64,000 nucleotides of DNA, taken from the NCBI RefSeq assembly GCF_000196255.1, contig NC_006370.1, positions 2,183,411-2,247,410 on the forward strand. The letters run 5' to 3'. Shown here in pieces: positions 18,381 through 27,582 of this stretch. Each line of letters begins with the position of its first letter. Position 1 is the stretch's first letter. The notes beneath the pieces were generated by a model. That model did not search any database. It was not told the DNA's origin and worked only from the letters and a program-made list of their open reading frames with translations. Origin of the DNA: Photobacterium profundum SS9. Its GTDB lineage: Bacteria; Pseudomonadota; Gammaproteobacteria; Enterobacterales; Vibrionaceae. Position numbers and translations under genes: made by a program.

Positions 18381-18634
18381 AACTCAATAAAAAAATGAAC
18401 AACCGCAGTGATAGGGTTTGATGCGTGATATTCCTCAATAACATAGACAAAGTTCGACTTGAATTTTTCTACTGCTTCACCCTCAGTTTCTGCATAAATA
18501 TAGTCATCTTCCACCTCAAAACCCTGCATGAGTAACTGTTCTTTTTCTTGTAAAAATGTATCTGAGGTTGGATTCAAAAAAGTAAACTCTTTTCGATTTG
18601 AATCAGGTTTGCAGAAAAATTGAAACTTACTCAT
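18356..18634 (-). CDS. Hypothetical protein, 92 residues
   Basis: A soluble acidic protein beginning MSKFQFFCKPDSNRKEFTFL, with a hydrophobic C-terminal helix (ITAVVHFFIELWRSIGKK) that could associate with a membrane or pack in a domain. No known domain is seen. It is monocistronic apart from the possible small overlapping frame at its end, and lies between efpL and an HD hydrolase on the same strand. Confidence 0.5.
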   Translation of the reverse strand: MSKFQFFCKPDSNRKEFTFLNPTSDTFLQEKEQLLMQGFEVEDDYIYAETEGEAVEKFKSNFVYVIEEYHASNPITAVVHFFIELWRSIGKK

Positions 18635-18770
18635 CTTACTTACACCTTTATCATTAATATCATAACTTTAATGCTGTATGTTCATACAAAAACATATAAA
18701 AAAACATATAATAAGGAGAAGATTAAGATAGAGTTCAAATATTTTAAATGCAATGAATGTTCAAACAATT

Positions 18771-19352
18771 TTACTTTAGCACACCATCGATAACAGCTTG
18801 CTGTAGCTTTACCTCAAGGGTTTCCCAAAGTTGTTGGCTTCCGTCTGAAATTCTACGTCCATTTAATGAAAAGACTTTCTCTTTGGGAATATTATGTTTT
18901 TTCCAGCTATGCCCATTACCTTGAAGGTTATGCAGTAGAGGCGGAACACGATCAATGGCCTTTGCATATTTAGATTCCGCCGTTTCACTGGCTTCAAAGT
19001 CATGCCATAACGACAGGTATTCTTCACCTAGCCCATCAGGTAACAAGTCTAAAATGCGCTTTAATCCAGCTTCTTCATTTTGCTTATTTTCAACTGTTTC
19101 ACTGGCGTATATTATCGTATCGCCCGCATCAATCTCGCCTAAATCATGGATAAGCAGCATCTTGATTACACGGTTGATATCTACGGGCTCATTAGCGTAA
19201 TCTTTGAGCATTAAAGCAGAAAGGCACACATGCCAACTGTGCTCAGCTGAATTTTCATAGCGCTCTAGACCGACTGGACGAGTATTGCGAATAACCGATT
19301 TTAACTTTTCGATCTCTACGATAAAATCGAGGGTTTGTGTAATTTCTTTCAC
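18771..19352 (-). CDS. HD-domain hydrolase (YfbR/HDDC2-like nucleotidase)
   Basis: 193 residues. HD_3-type motifs are intact: H38 in ENSAEHSWHV, H69-D70 in LIHDLGE, and D in AIDRVPPLLHN. Proteins of this group (YfbR, human HDDC2) are 5'-deoxynucleotidases. The LERYENSAEHS arrangement fits well. It is the second HD protein in this 3-kb stretch but belongs to a different subfamily from the one at 16614. Likely role: nucleotide pool sanitation. Confidence 0.8.
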   Translation of the reverse strand: MKEITQTLDFIVEIEKLKSVIRNTRPVGLERYENSAEHSWHVCLSALMLKDYANEPVDINRVIKMLLIHDLGEIDAGDTIIYASETVENKQNEEAGLKRILDLLPDGLGEEYLSLWHDFEASETAESKYAKAIDRVPPLLHNLQGNGHSWKKHNIPKEKVFSLNGRRISDGSQQLWETLEVKLQQAVIDGVLK

Positions 19353-19406
19353 TAGACACCATCCTTGGTTTCAAATTTGTGTGCTATATAGATGTGTTAT
19401 ACAGTA

Positions 19407-19826
19407 TTAGATTCTACTAGACATCGTATGGTCATCATTCATTTGAAGCAGATCCCAGCGATTACCATATAAATCTTCAAATACGGCAACGGTTCCATAA
19501 TCTTGCTCTTGGGGAGGTCTCACAAATGTAATACCGTCAGATACCATTCGGTTATAGTCTCGCCAAAAGTCATCGGTATTTAAGAATAAAAAAACACGCC
19601 CACCCGCCTGGTTACCAATGAAGTCATGCTGTTCTGGTTTTGATGCACGTGCTAATAGTAACGCCACCCCATTAGAGCCAGGAGGTGAGACAACAACCCA
19701 TCGTTTATCCTGTTCTGGCTGGTAGGTATCTTCGATCAGCTCAAATTGTAATTTATTGACATAAAAATCAATCGCTTCATCGTAATCTTTAACTACTAGC
19801 GCAATATGAATAATTGATTGCTTCAT
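19407..19826 (-). CDS. VOC (glyoxalase/bleomycin-resistance-fold) protein
   Basis: 139 residues with two beta-alpha-beta-beta-beta modules. The start (IIHIALVVKDYDEAIDFYVNKLQF) and end (TVAVFEDLYGNRWDLLQ) are typical of VOC metalloproteins, with a metal-ligand His near the N-terminus and a Glu in the final strand region. The substrate is not predictable. It diverges from the outer-membrane protein gene across about 70 bp. Confidence 0.82.
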   Translation of the reverse strand: MKQSIIHIALVVKDYDEAIDFYVNKLQFELIEDTYQPEQDKRWVVVSPPGSNGVALLLARASKPEQHDFIGNQAGGRVFLFLNTDDFWRDYNRMVSDGITFVRPPQEQDYGTVAVFEDLYGNRWDLLQMNDDHTMSSRI

Positions 19827-19897
19827 TTAATCATCAACCTTAATCTTTGTTTTAACAGTACTATACTTATCCAATAACGTTAAGTCGCCACATAGAT

Positions 19898-21268
19898 ATG
19901 GATATCATGGAAAATACTTTCGTCTTACACTGTTTAAAAAAACTGTCTTTGACGTTTTTAACACTGAGTGTTTTTGCTACACAGCAAACCTACGCAAGCG
20001 AATACATTGTAGAAAAAATTAATCATCACAATCAAAAGCAAAGTTCTTGGGTGGTATTACCCTATATATTCAGTTCTGACAGTATGGGGCTAACGACCGG
20101 AGCTGTGGGGATATTTGATGGGTATCTTCAGCCACAAATGACAATGGTGGCAACAGTATTCGTAGGTGAAGAGCTTGATGTCACAGATGAAATTGATGGT
20201 AATAATAAAGAAGAACGCACAGCTGGCGCTATGTTTGCCGTAAGTGGCTATAAACCACCACTTACAGATCGCATATTCATTACTATGCTTGGTGCCTACG
20301 CCTATTACCCAAATCAGCGTCTATACCTTGATGGCAGTAATGATTCCATTCGCGATCTGGAATCGAATGATCCGAAGAGTACCTCTCCTTTGCAAACTCA
20401 AGGTTATAGCAATTGGTTTGAAGCCGATTTTCGTTATGTTCTGCCTTGGGGAGAAAGTACTGATAATGCCCTACCCATTATTCAATTAGATCGAGGTATC
20501 GCCGTTAATAGAGATAATAGCGGTGGCGGTACTCCCTTTTCAACAGGGCAAACGATTTTAGGAACTGAGCTGTTTTACTCCAAATGGACAGCAGATAAAT
20601 TTACTGAAGAACCCGTAATAAATACGAATGGTGTTAGGTTCTATCTTGAGCATGATAATACCGATTACCCCGCAAACCCAGCCAGAGGATATCGTTTTAA
20701 TGGTCAATTCTCTGTCGATTTAGGTATTGGAAATTCAACGCAAAGTTGGAATGCAATTGAACTTGATTATGCGCATTATATAGAACTTGATGACTTTTCA
20801 TGGACGAGACAAAATGTTATCGCATTTAATGTCTGGAGTGCTTACTCACCCTCATGGGATAAGTCAGAAAGTTTACATGCCGACGGTGGTGTATTAGATA
20901 AACATCAAACTCCCATGTGGGAAGGTGCCCGTTTAGGTGGTTGGAATAGAATGCGTGCTTACGATAGTAACCGGTTTAATGATAAAGCAGCATTATATGG
21001 CACCGTCGAATACCGTGTAATTCCAGACTTTAACCCTTTACGCGATAACACATGGAGCCCATTTCCTATCAATTGGTTTCAAACGGTCTTTTATATTGAA
21101 GTGGGACGCGTCGCAGAACAGTATGAACTCGATTCGTTACTCACTGACATGAAATACGATGTTGGCTTCAGTCTACGGGCATTAGCCGCTAACGTCCCCG
21201 TTCGTTTTGAAATGGCTTTTGGTGAAGAAGGGTCGGCAATGTGGGTTATGCTCAATCAACCATTTTAA
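19898..21268 (+). CDS. BamA/TamA-family outer-membrane beta-barrel (surface antigen D15-like)
   Basis: 456 residues. A signal peptide ends at TYAS. The remainder is amphipathic beta sequence with a C-terminal Phe and the barrel segments typical of PF01103, including RGYRFNGQFSVDLGIG and a VEYRVIP strand. No POTRA domains are visible, so it is a barrel-only relative and not BamA itself. Expected location: outer membrane; function unknown. ATG 19898 and 19907 are both possible starts. Confidence 0.75.
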   Translation: MDIMENTFVLHCLKKLSLTFLTLSVFATQQTYASEYIVEKINHHNQKQSSWVVLPYIFSSDSMGLTTGAVGIFDGYLQPQMTMVATVFVGEELDVTDEIDGNNKEERTAGAMFAVSGYKPPLTDRIFITMLGAYAYYPNQRLYLDGSNDSIRDLESNDPKSTSPLQTQGYSNWFEADFRYVLPWGESTDNALPIIQLDRGIAVNRDNSGGGTPFSTGQTILGTELFYSKWTADKFTEEPVINTNGVRFYLEHDNTDYPANPARGYRFNGQFSVDLGIGNSTQSWNAIELDYAHYIELDDFSWTRQNVIAFNVWSAYSPSWDKSESLHADGGVLDKHQTPMWEGARLGGWNRMRAYDSNRFNDKAALYGTVEYRVIPDFNPLRDNTWSPFPINWFQTVFYIEVGRVAEQYELDSLLTDMKYDVGFSLRALAANVPVRFEMAFGEEGSAMWVMLNQPF

Positions 21269-21273
21269 AGGGC

Positions 21274-21304
21274 TCTTTGGTTTTTACTATAAACTCACCA
21301 AAGA
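21274..21304. terminator. Hairpin between convergent genes
   Basis: TCTTTGGT pairs with ACCAAAGA with a 15-nt loop; flanking T content is modest. It lies between the beta-barrel gene and the gene at 21331. Confidence 0.4.
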
Positions 21305-21330
21305 ACACCTTAATTGCGTTATCTACAACA

Positions 21331-21993
21331 CTATTCTCGCTGCATAACCGCTTCCATACCAAATTGTGTATTAGATAATGTTAACGTGTCGGCGCCTAAT
21401 AAAAACTGACTATCTTGCTGACCACCTTCGTAAATTAAAACAATATGATCATCTTCTAAATAATAGATTCCACGGTGCTCTTTCGTTTTACCTTCATTAT
21501 TCGATACTTCAGCCGAAAATAAGAAGTCAGGTCGCAATGAAATAGATAATTCAGAAATACCTTCCGCAACGTCTCGCCCCGAAATTTTCGATGAGCGCCA
21601 TTCACCCGGTAAATTTTCTGGCGCTAATTTAGTAAATCGAGCACCGTCTAAAATAAATTGATTATACGTGAGCATATAATTATGGTTTTGTTCTAACGGC
21701 CCCTCAGAAGAAAATACAATATTCGTTTCATCAACATCGTATTTACCCGCCCACTCATCAACCGAGCCATCGACGCGTAATAACCGAATAACAAAATTAT
21801 AAGACGACTTGAATTTAATATTCATCGCCCGATAACTTTCTCCCTCACTTTCAATACCATCATCAGTGGTACTGAACCAATACCAATCACCTAATAATAA
21901 GGGGTAATCAAACTCAGTCAGATCATCGGCAACAGAGTTAACACTGAAGCTGCTAAAGAAAAGTATAAAAGCCACCATACACGATTTATACAT
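21331..21993 (-). CDS. Secreted hypothetical protein with two lipocalin-like repeats
   Basis: 220 residues. Signal peptide ends near SVADD. The mature region contains two similar units, each opening with LxGxW (LLGDWYWFS and LPGEWRSSK) followed by strands ending in a TxLx...F pattern. This suggests a duplicated small beta-barrel or lipocalin-like domain in the periplasm. No family name can be given with confidence. Confidence 0.55.
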   Translation of the reverse strand: MYKSCMVAFILFFSSFSVNSVADDLTEFDYPLLLGDWYWFSTTDDGIESEGESYRAMNIKFKSSYNFVIRLLRVDGSVDEWAGKYDVDETNIVFSSEGPLEQNHNYMLTYNQFILDGARFTKLAPENLPGEWRSSKISGRDVAEGISELSISLRPDFLFSAEVSNNEGKTKEHRGIYYLEDDHIVLIYEGGQQDSQFLLGADTLTLSNTQFGMEAVMQRE

Positions 21994-22186
21994 GTCTCAA
22001 CTCCCGAAAAAAAGACCTATATAAACCTTAGATGCCAATACTCTTTTCTGCTTAAAAATATGATTTATATCACAGTATAAACTCGGGCTTCTCAGTTATA
22101 AGACAACGATAATCGATAGCAAGAAGAGAAAAAAGTGTTCAATAATCAGCCGGATATTAGTCAGTACCGTACTATCAGCACAAATA

Positions 22187-22218
22187 AAAACGGCACTGCT
22201 TTTAAGCAGTGCCGTTTT
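22187..22218. terminator. Intrinsic terminator of prc
   Basis: AAAACGGCACTGCT pairs perfectly with AGCAGTGCCGTTTT around TTTA. It lies 18 bp past the prc stop, and is symmetric enough to act in both directions. Confidence 0.85.
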
Positions 22219-22235
22219 ATAATTTATTACCGCAA

Positions 22236-24236
22236 TTAACTTTGAGCGTTAACTAAATCCGCTGTTATATCAACAGCTTCATCAAGGTAAGCATCTGGTG
22301 ACTCATAATCTTTCGGCACATCTTCCAGTGTAGCAAAAGGTTTTTTACCTAATACTTTCTGGCGCTTATTCAAACGTGCTAATCGTTTACTGTCTGTCTT
22401 ATCCTGTTCCGCAATACGCATTTTCTCATTCAAAGAAATGGTCTTAATATCTTTATCCTTTTTGTATTCTTGAATGTCATCACGAATAAAACCGAATTCC
22501 ATATCTTTGCTTATGCGTTGCTCATGCTTCGCTTTTAAAGAAGGCAATATTGGGGAATAATTTACTAATTTTTGATAACTTGCAGGTTTAATGCTGTCCC
22601 ACGGTAAAGCGTTATCTTCAACACTCTCACCCGTTTCAGCTGGATCGACAGCCGTTGGGAAAGCAATATCAGGTACAACACCTAAATTCTGAGTACTACC
22701 ACCGTTAATACGGTAGAATTTCTGAATTGTATATTGGACATGACCTAAAGGCTTATCAAACAAATCATAGATATGATTCAGTGAACGGTGCTGCTGAACA
22801 GTACCCTTACCAAAAGATTGCTCACCAATCACAACAGCTCGACCATAGTCTTGTGTTGCAGCGGCAAAAATTTCAGAAGCAGATGCACTGTATCGATTTT
22901 GTAGTACGGTTAACGGTCCATCAAAATAAACGCGATCATCAGAATCACCATTTACTTTTACACGGCCATAACTGTCACGAACTTGAACAACCGGGCCACT
23001 GTTTATAAATAAACCGGTTAATGCTGTTGCCTCTGTAAGCGCACCACCACCGTTATTACGAAGATCGATAACCACACCATCGACTTGTGATTCGTTTAGT
23101 TTTGCGATCTCTTTTTTCGTGTCTTCAGCCAAACCAACGTAGAAACTAGGTACTTCAATTACACCTATTTTCTTACTGCCGACTGTTTTCACTTCAGATT
23201 TCACCGCTCTATCTTCTAAACGGATTTTATCACGCACAATAGTTATATCGTAACTTTTGGCGTTCTTTCCTTCCGGAAGAATCTCAAGTTTAACCTTGCT
23301 ACCTTTAGGGCCTTTAATCAACTGAACAACATCGTCCAAACGCCAGCCAATAACATCGACAACGCTCTTTCCGTCTTGTGCAACACCAATAATTCGGTCG
23401 CCTGCAGCAAGCTTTTTAGATGATGACGCAGGGCCACCAGCAACAAGCGAACGAATAACAGTGTAATCATCAACAACTTGAAGCACAGCACCGATCCCTT
23501 CCAAAGATAGGTTCATCTCTGATTGGAATTGTTCTGCATTACGAGGAGATAAATAGCTGGTATGCGGATCAACTTCACGTGCAAATGCATTCATGTAAAT
23601 TTGAAATACATCTTCGCTATGAGTTTGTGTGAGACGCTTTAACGCATTGTTATAACGCTTGCTCAAGGTTTCTTTAATTTCTTTCCAATCTTTATCTGCA
23701 AGTTTCAGATTTAACGCATCGTATTTTACACGTTGGCGCCAAATTTCATTTAATGCATTACGATCTGCAGCCCAATCCAATTCTGAACGATCGACAACAA
23801 AGTCATCATTAGTATTAAATTTAATTTCGTTATCTAGCAATGTTAACGCGTATTGATAGCGATCATAACGACGTTGAAGCACTTTATTGAAAATTTCAAA
23901 AGCCCCCGATGTATCACCAACTTTAAGTTGGTCATCGAATTTGTTTTGCCATTTTTCAAGTAGCCTAACATCAGCCGCAGTAAGGAAGCTTTTATTGAAG
24001 TCCAACATTTCGACATAACGATCGAACATGTCAGAAGAAAATTGATCATTAAGAGAGAATTGCTTGTAGTGCGAACGTGTAAACCGCGAAGCAACCCTTT
24101 TACTTGCCGTAGCATGCTGCTTTTCAGGCGCAAGTTGTGGCAAATCACTTAATGAATACTTAGCCTCTAGGGCTTGCGCTGAGGCTGCCAGCATCATGCC
24201 AGCAGCGATCAGGGAAAAACGGAATCGACAGTTCAT
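22236..24236 (-). CDS. prc: Tail-specific periplasmic protease Prc (Tsp)
   Basis: 666 residues (E. coli 682). Signal peptide ends at AQALEA. A PDZ domain (EGIGAVLQVVDDYTVIRSLVAGGPA and following) precedes the S41 protease core. The catalytic serine of NRYSASASEIF and the lysine of SFGKGTVQQ are 25 residues apart as in the family. The C-terminal Prc-specific region is present. It degrades periplasmic proteins with nonpolar C-termini and trims PBP3. proQ lies 17 bp upstream, so the two are co-transcribed, as in E. coli. Confidence 0.95.
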   Translation of the reverse strand: MNCRFRFSLIAAGMMLAASAQALEAKYSLSDLPQLAPEKQHATASKRVASRFTRSHYKQFSLNDQFSSDMFDRYVEMLDFNKSFLTAADVRLLEKWQNKFDDQLKVGDTSGAFEIFNKVLQRRYDRYQYALTLLDNEIKFNTNDDFVVDRSELDWAADRNALNEIWRQRVKYDALNLKLADKDWKEIKETLSKRYNNALKRLTQTHSEDVFQIYMNAFAREVDPHTSYLSPRNAEQFQSEMNLSLEGIGAVLQVVDDYTVIRSLVAGGPASSSKKLAAGDRIIGVAQDGKSVVDVIGWRLDDVVQLIKGPKGSKVKLEILPEGKNAKSYDITIVRDKIRLEDRAVKSEVKTVGSKKIGVIEVPSFYVGLAEDTKKEIAKLNESQVDGVVIDLRNNGGGALTEATALTGLFINSGPVVQVRDSYGRVKVNGDSDDRVYFDGPLTVLQNRYSASASEIFAAATQDYGRAVVIGEQSFGKGTVQQHRSLNHIYDLFDKPLGHVQYTIQKFYRINGGSTQNLGVVPDIAFPTAVDPAETGESVEDNALPWDSIKPASYQKLVNYSPILPSLKAKHEQRISKDMEFGFIRDDIQEYKKDKDIKTISLNEKMRIAEQDKTDSKRLARLNKRQKVLGKKPFATLEDVPKDYESPDAYLDEAVDITADLVNAQS

Positions 24237-24253
24237 GCGTCGAGCATTCTCCT

Positions 24254-24898
24254 TTACGAACGCAGGTGCTCCATTTTTACAACCATGGTCAAACCATTGG
24301 TTAAACGAACACGCACATCGTCCTTGTTAAATTCAACGATAGATGCCGGCATGTTACCAGAGCCCATATTCACTAAAACATCGTTGCCAACTTTTACTTC
24401 ATCAGCTGTTAAAGCACGGGATGTATCTGCAGGCTTTTTATTTAGCTTAGACGTTTTTGGCTTAGTGTTCTTAGGTTTAGGTGATTTAGCATGATTTTTA
24501 TTTGTTTTCGCTTCGCCATCTTTGCTTGCAGCAGCTTTAGCAACTGCTTGCTCTTTACGACGAGCACGAACTTTAGCTTTGCTTTCTTCAAGGGCTTTAT
24601 GTGCGTGTTCTACGTGCTCTTGCTCTAGAACGCCACATTCATTGCCATCAAGGTCAACACGGTTTACACCGGCTTTTACTCCATGAAGATAACGCCAAGA
24701 AGACGTGTATTGACGCAGCGCTGTACGTAATTGTGTTTTACTGACTTTCTCATCTTCATTTAGGCGTTCAGCTAAATCTTGGAAGATACCAATTTTAAGT
24801 GGCTTAGCTTCACCTTCAATAGTAAAACATTTTGGGAAACGCTCAGCAATGTATGCAATAACTTCTTTACTGTTCGTTAACTTTTCAGAGTTTTCCAT
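24254..24898 (-). CDS. proQ: RNA chaperone ProQ
   Basis: 214 residues from the ATG at 24898, chosen because TCAGGAAAC gives a ribosome site 7 nt before it; an ATG five codons upstream (24913) has none. The N-terminal FinO/ProQ RNA-binding domain (about residues 5-115) includes [22 protein letters not shown] and [17 protein letters not shown] Lys/Ala-rich linker and a C-terminal Tudor-like domain ([12 protein letters not shown] to the end) follow. ProQ binds small RNAs and mRNA 3' ends. Upstream of prc in the same operon. Confidence 0.95.
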
Positions 24899-25007
24899 GG
24901 AGTTTCCTGACATAAAACGAGAGATCTCGCTGTGTGTACTGTGATCAAAAAGAAATAGTGTCGCTATTATAGTTACCTAACGATGAAAAACCACCGAAAG
25001 CATACAA

Positions 25008-25466
25008 TTAGAGGCTTTTTTGTAGTTCTTTCACAAAAGACACTAGTCCATCTTCATCATTTTGGTCAAATCTTGACAAACTTGGGCTATCAATATCCAA
25101 AACGCCAATCAATTCGCCTTTTACGGTTAATGGTATTACGATTTCAGAATTGCTTACGGCATCACAAGCAATATGTCCTGGAAAGGCATGAACATCAGAA
25201 ACACGTTGTACTTTGTTTTCTGAGATGGCAGTGCCACACACACCTCGTCCAACAGGAATACGTACACATGCGACTTTCCCTTGAAATGGACCAAGCACTA
25301 ACTGATCGCCTTTGAGTAAATAAAAGCCTACCCAGTTAATATCTTCTAACTCCATATTCAGTAACGCACTAATATTAGAGATATTAGCAATCAGATCAGG
25401 CTCGTCTTCAGTCAATGCAATTGCCTGCTGAGTTAATCTTTTATAAAACGCGTTCTTATTTTCCAT
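25008..25466 (-). CDS. msrC: Free methionine-(R)-sulfoxide reductase (GAF domain)
   Basis: 152 residues, a lone GAF domain. The fRMsr cysteines are C67, C77 and C101 in VACVRIPVGRGVC and HIACDAVSNSEIV. It reduces free Met-R-sulfoxide in the cytoplasm. It sits between proQ and the letAB genes as in E. coli (yebR), and diverges from the ABC exporter with only about 60 bp between. Confidence 0.93.
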   Translation of the reverse strand: MENKNAFYKRLTQQAIALTEDEPDLIANISNISALLNMELEDINWVGFYLLKGDQLVLGPFQGKVACVRIPVGRGVCGTAISENKVQRVSDVHAFPGHIACDAVSNSEIVIPLTVKGELIGVLDIDSPSLSRFDQNDEDGLVSFVKELQKSL

Positions 25467-25511
25467 GGCTTACTCCCTATATAGCCGTTAATATAGCTCT
25501 CCCACCAATAA

Positions 25512-25530
25512 TAGGAATCATTATCATTGT
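25512..25530. promoter_or_regulatory. Fur-box-like sequence at the start of the ABC exporter
   Basis: On the minus strand the 19-bp stretch contains AATGATAATGATT; by eye about 13 of 19 positions match the Fur consensus GATAATGATAATCATTATC. It covers the ribosome site and GTG start of the exporter and lies in the short divergent promoter region with msrC. Iron control is inference. Confidence 0.4.
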
Positions 25531-27481
25531 GAAAGATTCTGTAAACCAAACAATTAACTGGTCTTGGCTTCTAAAGCAAGCAAAACGTCACCGCCCAAGA
25601 CTTGTCGCTGCAAATATTATTGCTCTCATAGCAACTCTGGTTAGCGTGCCAATCCCACTTCTAATGCCATTAATGGTTGATGAAGTATTACTTGATAAAC
25701 CGGCTGATGGGGTCAAATTCTTAAATTTATTACTGCCTGAGTCACTTCATGACGCAACGGGTTACATCTTAATGGTGTTGTTCCTTGTTATATTGATGCG
25801 CGTAGCAGGTCAAGCGCTTAATATACTGCAAAGTCGGCAGTTTACCCTCGTCGCAAAAGATATAACTTATAACTTACGTGGTCACCTCCTCGATAAACTG
25901 GGCCGCATCAGTATGCGTCAATATGAGGAAAGAGGCAGTGGTGGTATTACGTCACATCTGATTACAGACGTCGAAACCATCGATAAATTTATAGGTGACA
26001 CATTAAGCCGCTTTTTAATCGGTCTATTAACAGTAATTGGTACAGCCGTTATTCTGCTTTGGTTAAATTGGCAGCTTGGTTTACTGATTCTGCTTGTTAA
26101 CCCTGTGGTGGTTTACGCTTCTCGGTTAATGGGGAACCGTGTAAAAAACCTGAAGAAGAAAGAAAACCAAGCATTTGAAAAGTTCCAACAACGCCTTGTT
26201 GAAACGCTTGAGGGTCTATACCAGTTACGCGCATCTAACCGTGAGCGTGAATTTCTGGCCCAATTAAAATCGAACGCGAATGACATCCGTCACAATGCGG
26301 ATAAATACGCTTGGCAATCAGAAGCCGCGGGTCGCGTTTCCTTTCTACTCTTTTTATTAGGCTTTGAGTTATTCCGCGCTGCTGCAATGTTGATGGTGCT
26401 GTTCAGTGATTTATCTATTGGTCAGATGTTTGCCGTGTTTGGTTACCTATGGTTTATGTTGGGTCCCGTACAAGAGTTATTAGGTATTCAGTTTGCTTGG
26501 TACAGTGCTTCAGCTGCGATGCAACGTTTAAACAACTTATTGGTATTAGAAGAAGAAGTGCGTCCAACACCAAAAGTGAACCCTTTCGTCGACGGTGAAA
26601 CATTACAGATAGAAGTTAAAAAGCTACATTTCGCCTACGATGAAGATAAGGAAGTATTACACGATCTGAATTTAGTTATCCCTGCAGGGAAAAGAGTGGC
26701 GTTAGTCGGCTCTTCAGGCGGCGGTAAATCAACGTTGATTCAATTGCTATTGGGTATTTATCAAAAAAATACTGGGGATATCTTAATTAATAACCACCCT
26801 ATTGAAGATGTTGGTTACGACAATCTTCGAAACAAGATGGCGGTGGTATTACAGCACCCTGTGTTATTTAATGATACGTTAAGGCAGAATTTAACGTTAG
26901 GTGCTGATTATACAGATGAACAATTGTGGTTAGCATTAGATATAGCCCAATTAACCGATGTCACTGAGCGCCTAACCAATGGCTTAGACACTGAAATTGG
27001 CCGTCAAGGTATTCGCTTATCAGGTGGGCAGCGACAACGTCTTGCTATTGCACGTATGGTTTTGTCTGATCCTGAGTTTGTCATACTTGATGAGGCAACA
27101 TCAGCTTTAGATACAGCAACAGAAGCTGCGCTACATACTGCTTTGAATGAATTTTTAGTTGGCAAAACAACACTGATTGTTGCCCACCGTTTATCTGCGG
27201 TTAAGCAAGCTGATTTAATATACGTGCTTGAAGATGGGCAAGTAAGTCAGACAGGTACGCATAAAGAACTTGTTAATGAGAAAGGCTTATACCAAACTTT
27301 ATATGGTTCAGTGCAATCACCTGATGAAAAACATCAATCAGTGTTGGTTTCAGACATGATCAATAACAGCACCAATGAAAGCGGTCAAGAAACGCACAAC
27401 TCACAAGTTATTGATCATAAAAAGCTTGATGGTAATACCAGTGAAGATAACTTGGCAGTAGCCAGAATGAACTCAAAATAA
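25529..27481 (+). CDS. ABC exporter half-transporter (fused membrane and ATPase domains)
   Basis: 650 residues from a GTG at 25529; the frame is open to 25415 but that part overlaps msrC and lacks a plausible start. The N-terminal type IV exporter domain has about six membrane segments (residues 20-330). The ATPase has Walker A GSSGGGKST near 394, signature LSGGQRQR near 497 and Walker B FVILDEATSALD. All catalytic motifs are intact. The ~60-residue polar C-terminal tail is unusual. It interrupts the msrC-letA order known from E. coli. Substrate unknown; lipid or peptide-like compounds are typical. Confidence 0.87.
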   Translation: MKDSVNQTINWSWLLKQAKRHRPRLVAANIIALIATLVSVPIPLLMPLMVDEVLLDKPADGVKFLNLLLPESLHDATGYILMVLFLVILMRVAGQALNILQSRQFTLVAKDITYNLRGHLLDKLGRISMRQYEERGSGGITSHLITDVETIDKFIGDTLSRFLIGLLTVIGTAVILLWLNWQLGLLILLVNPVVVYASRLMGNRVKNLKKKENQAFEKFQQRLVETLEGLYQLRASNREREFLAQLKSNANDIRHNADKYAWQSEAAGRVSFLLFLLGFELFRAAAMLMVLFSDLSIGQMFAVFGYLWFMLGPVQELLGIQFAWYSASAAMQRLNNLLVLEEEVRPTPKVNPFVDGETLQIEVKKLHFAYDEDKEVLHDLNLVIPAGKRVALVGSSGGGKSTLIQLLLGIYQKNTGDILINNHPIEDVGYDNLRNKMAVVLQHPVLFNDTLRQNLTLGADYTDEQLWLALDIAQLTDVTERLTNGLDTEIGRQGIRLSGGQRQRLAIARMVLSDPEFVILDEATSALDTATEAALHTALNEFLVGKTTLIVAHRLSAVKQADLIYVLEDGQVSQTGTHKELVNEKGLYQTLYGSVQSPDEKHQSVLVSDMINNSTNESGQETHNSQVIDHKKLDGNTSEDNLAVARMNSK

Positions 27482-27503
27482 TATAGTGTTCGTTTACAAT
27501 TGA

Positions 27504-27530
27504 ATAATGGCCTTTAAATAAGGCCATTAT
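27504..27530 (+). terminator. Hairpin between ABC exporter and letA
   Basis: ATAATGGCCTT pairs perfectly with AAGGCCATTAT around TAAAT. There is no long T tract, so it may be a weak terminator or attenuate read-through into letA. Confidence 0.45.
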
Positions 27531-27582
27531 CATATACAGTTTAAACCGAACCATTTGGTTTGATATTAAGGATGACATCAAC

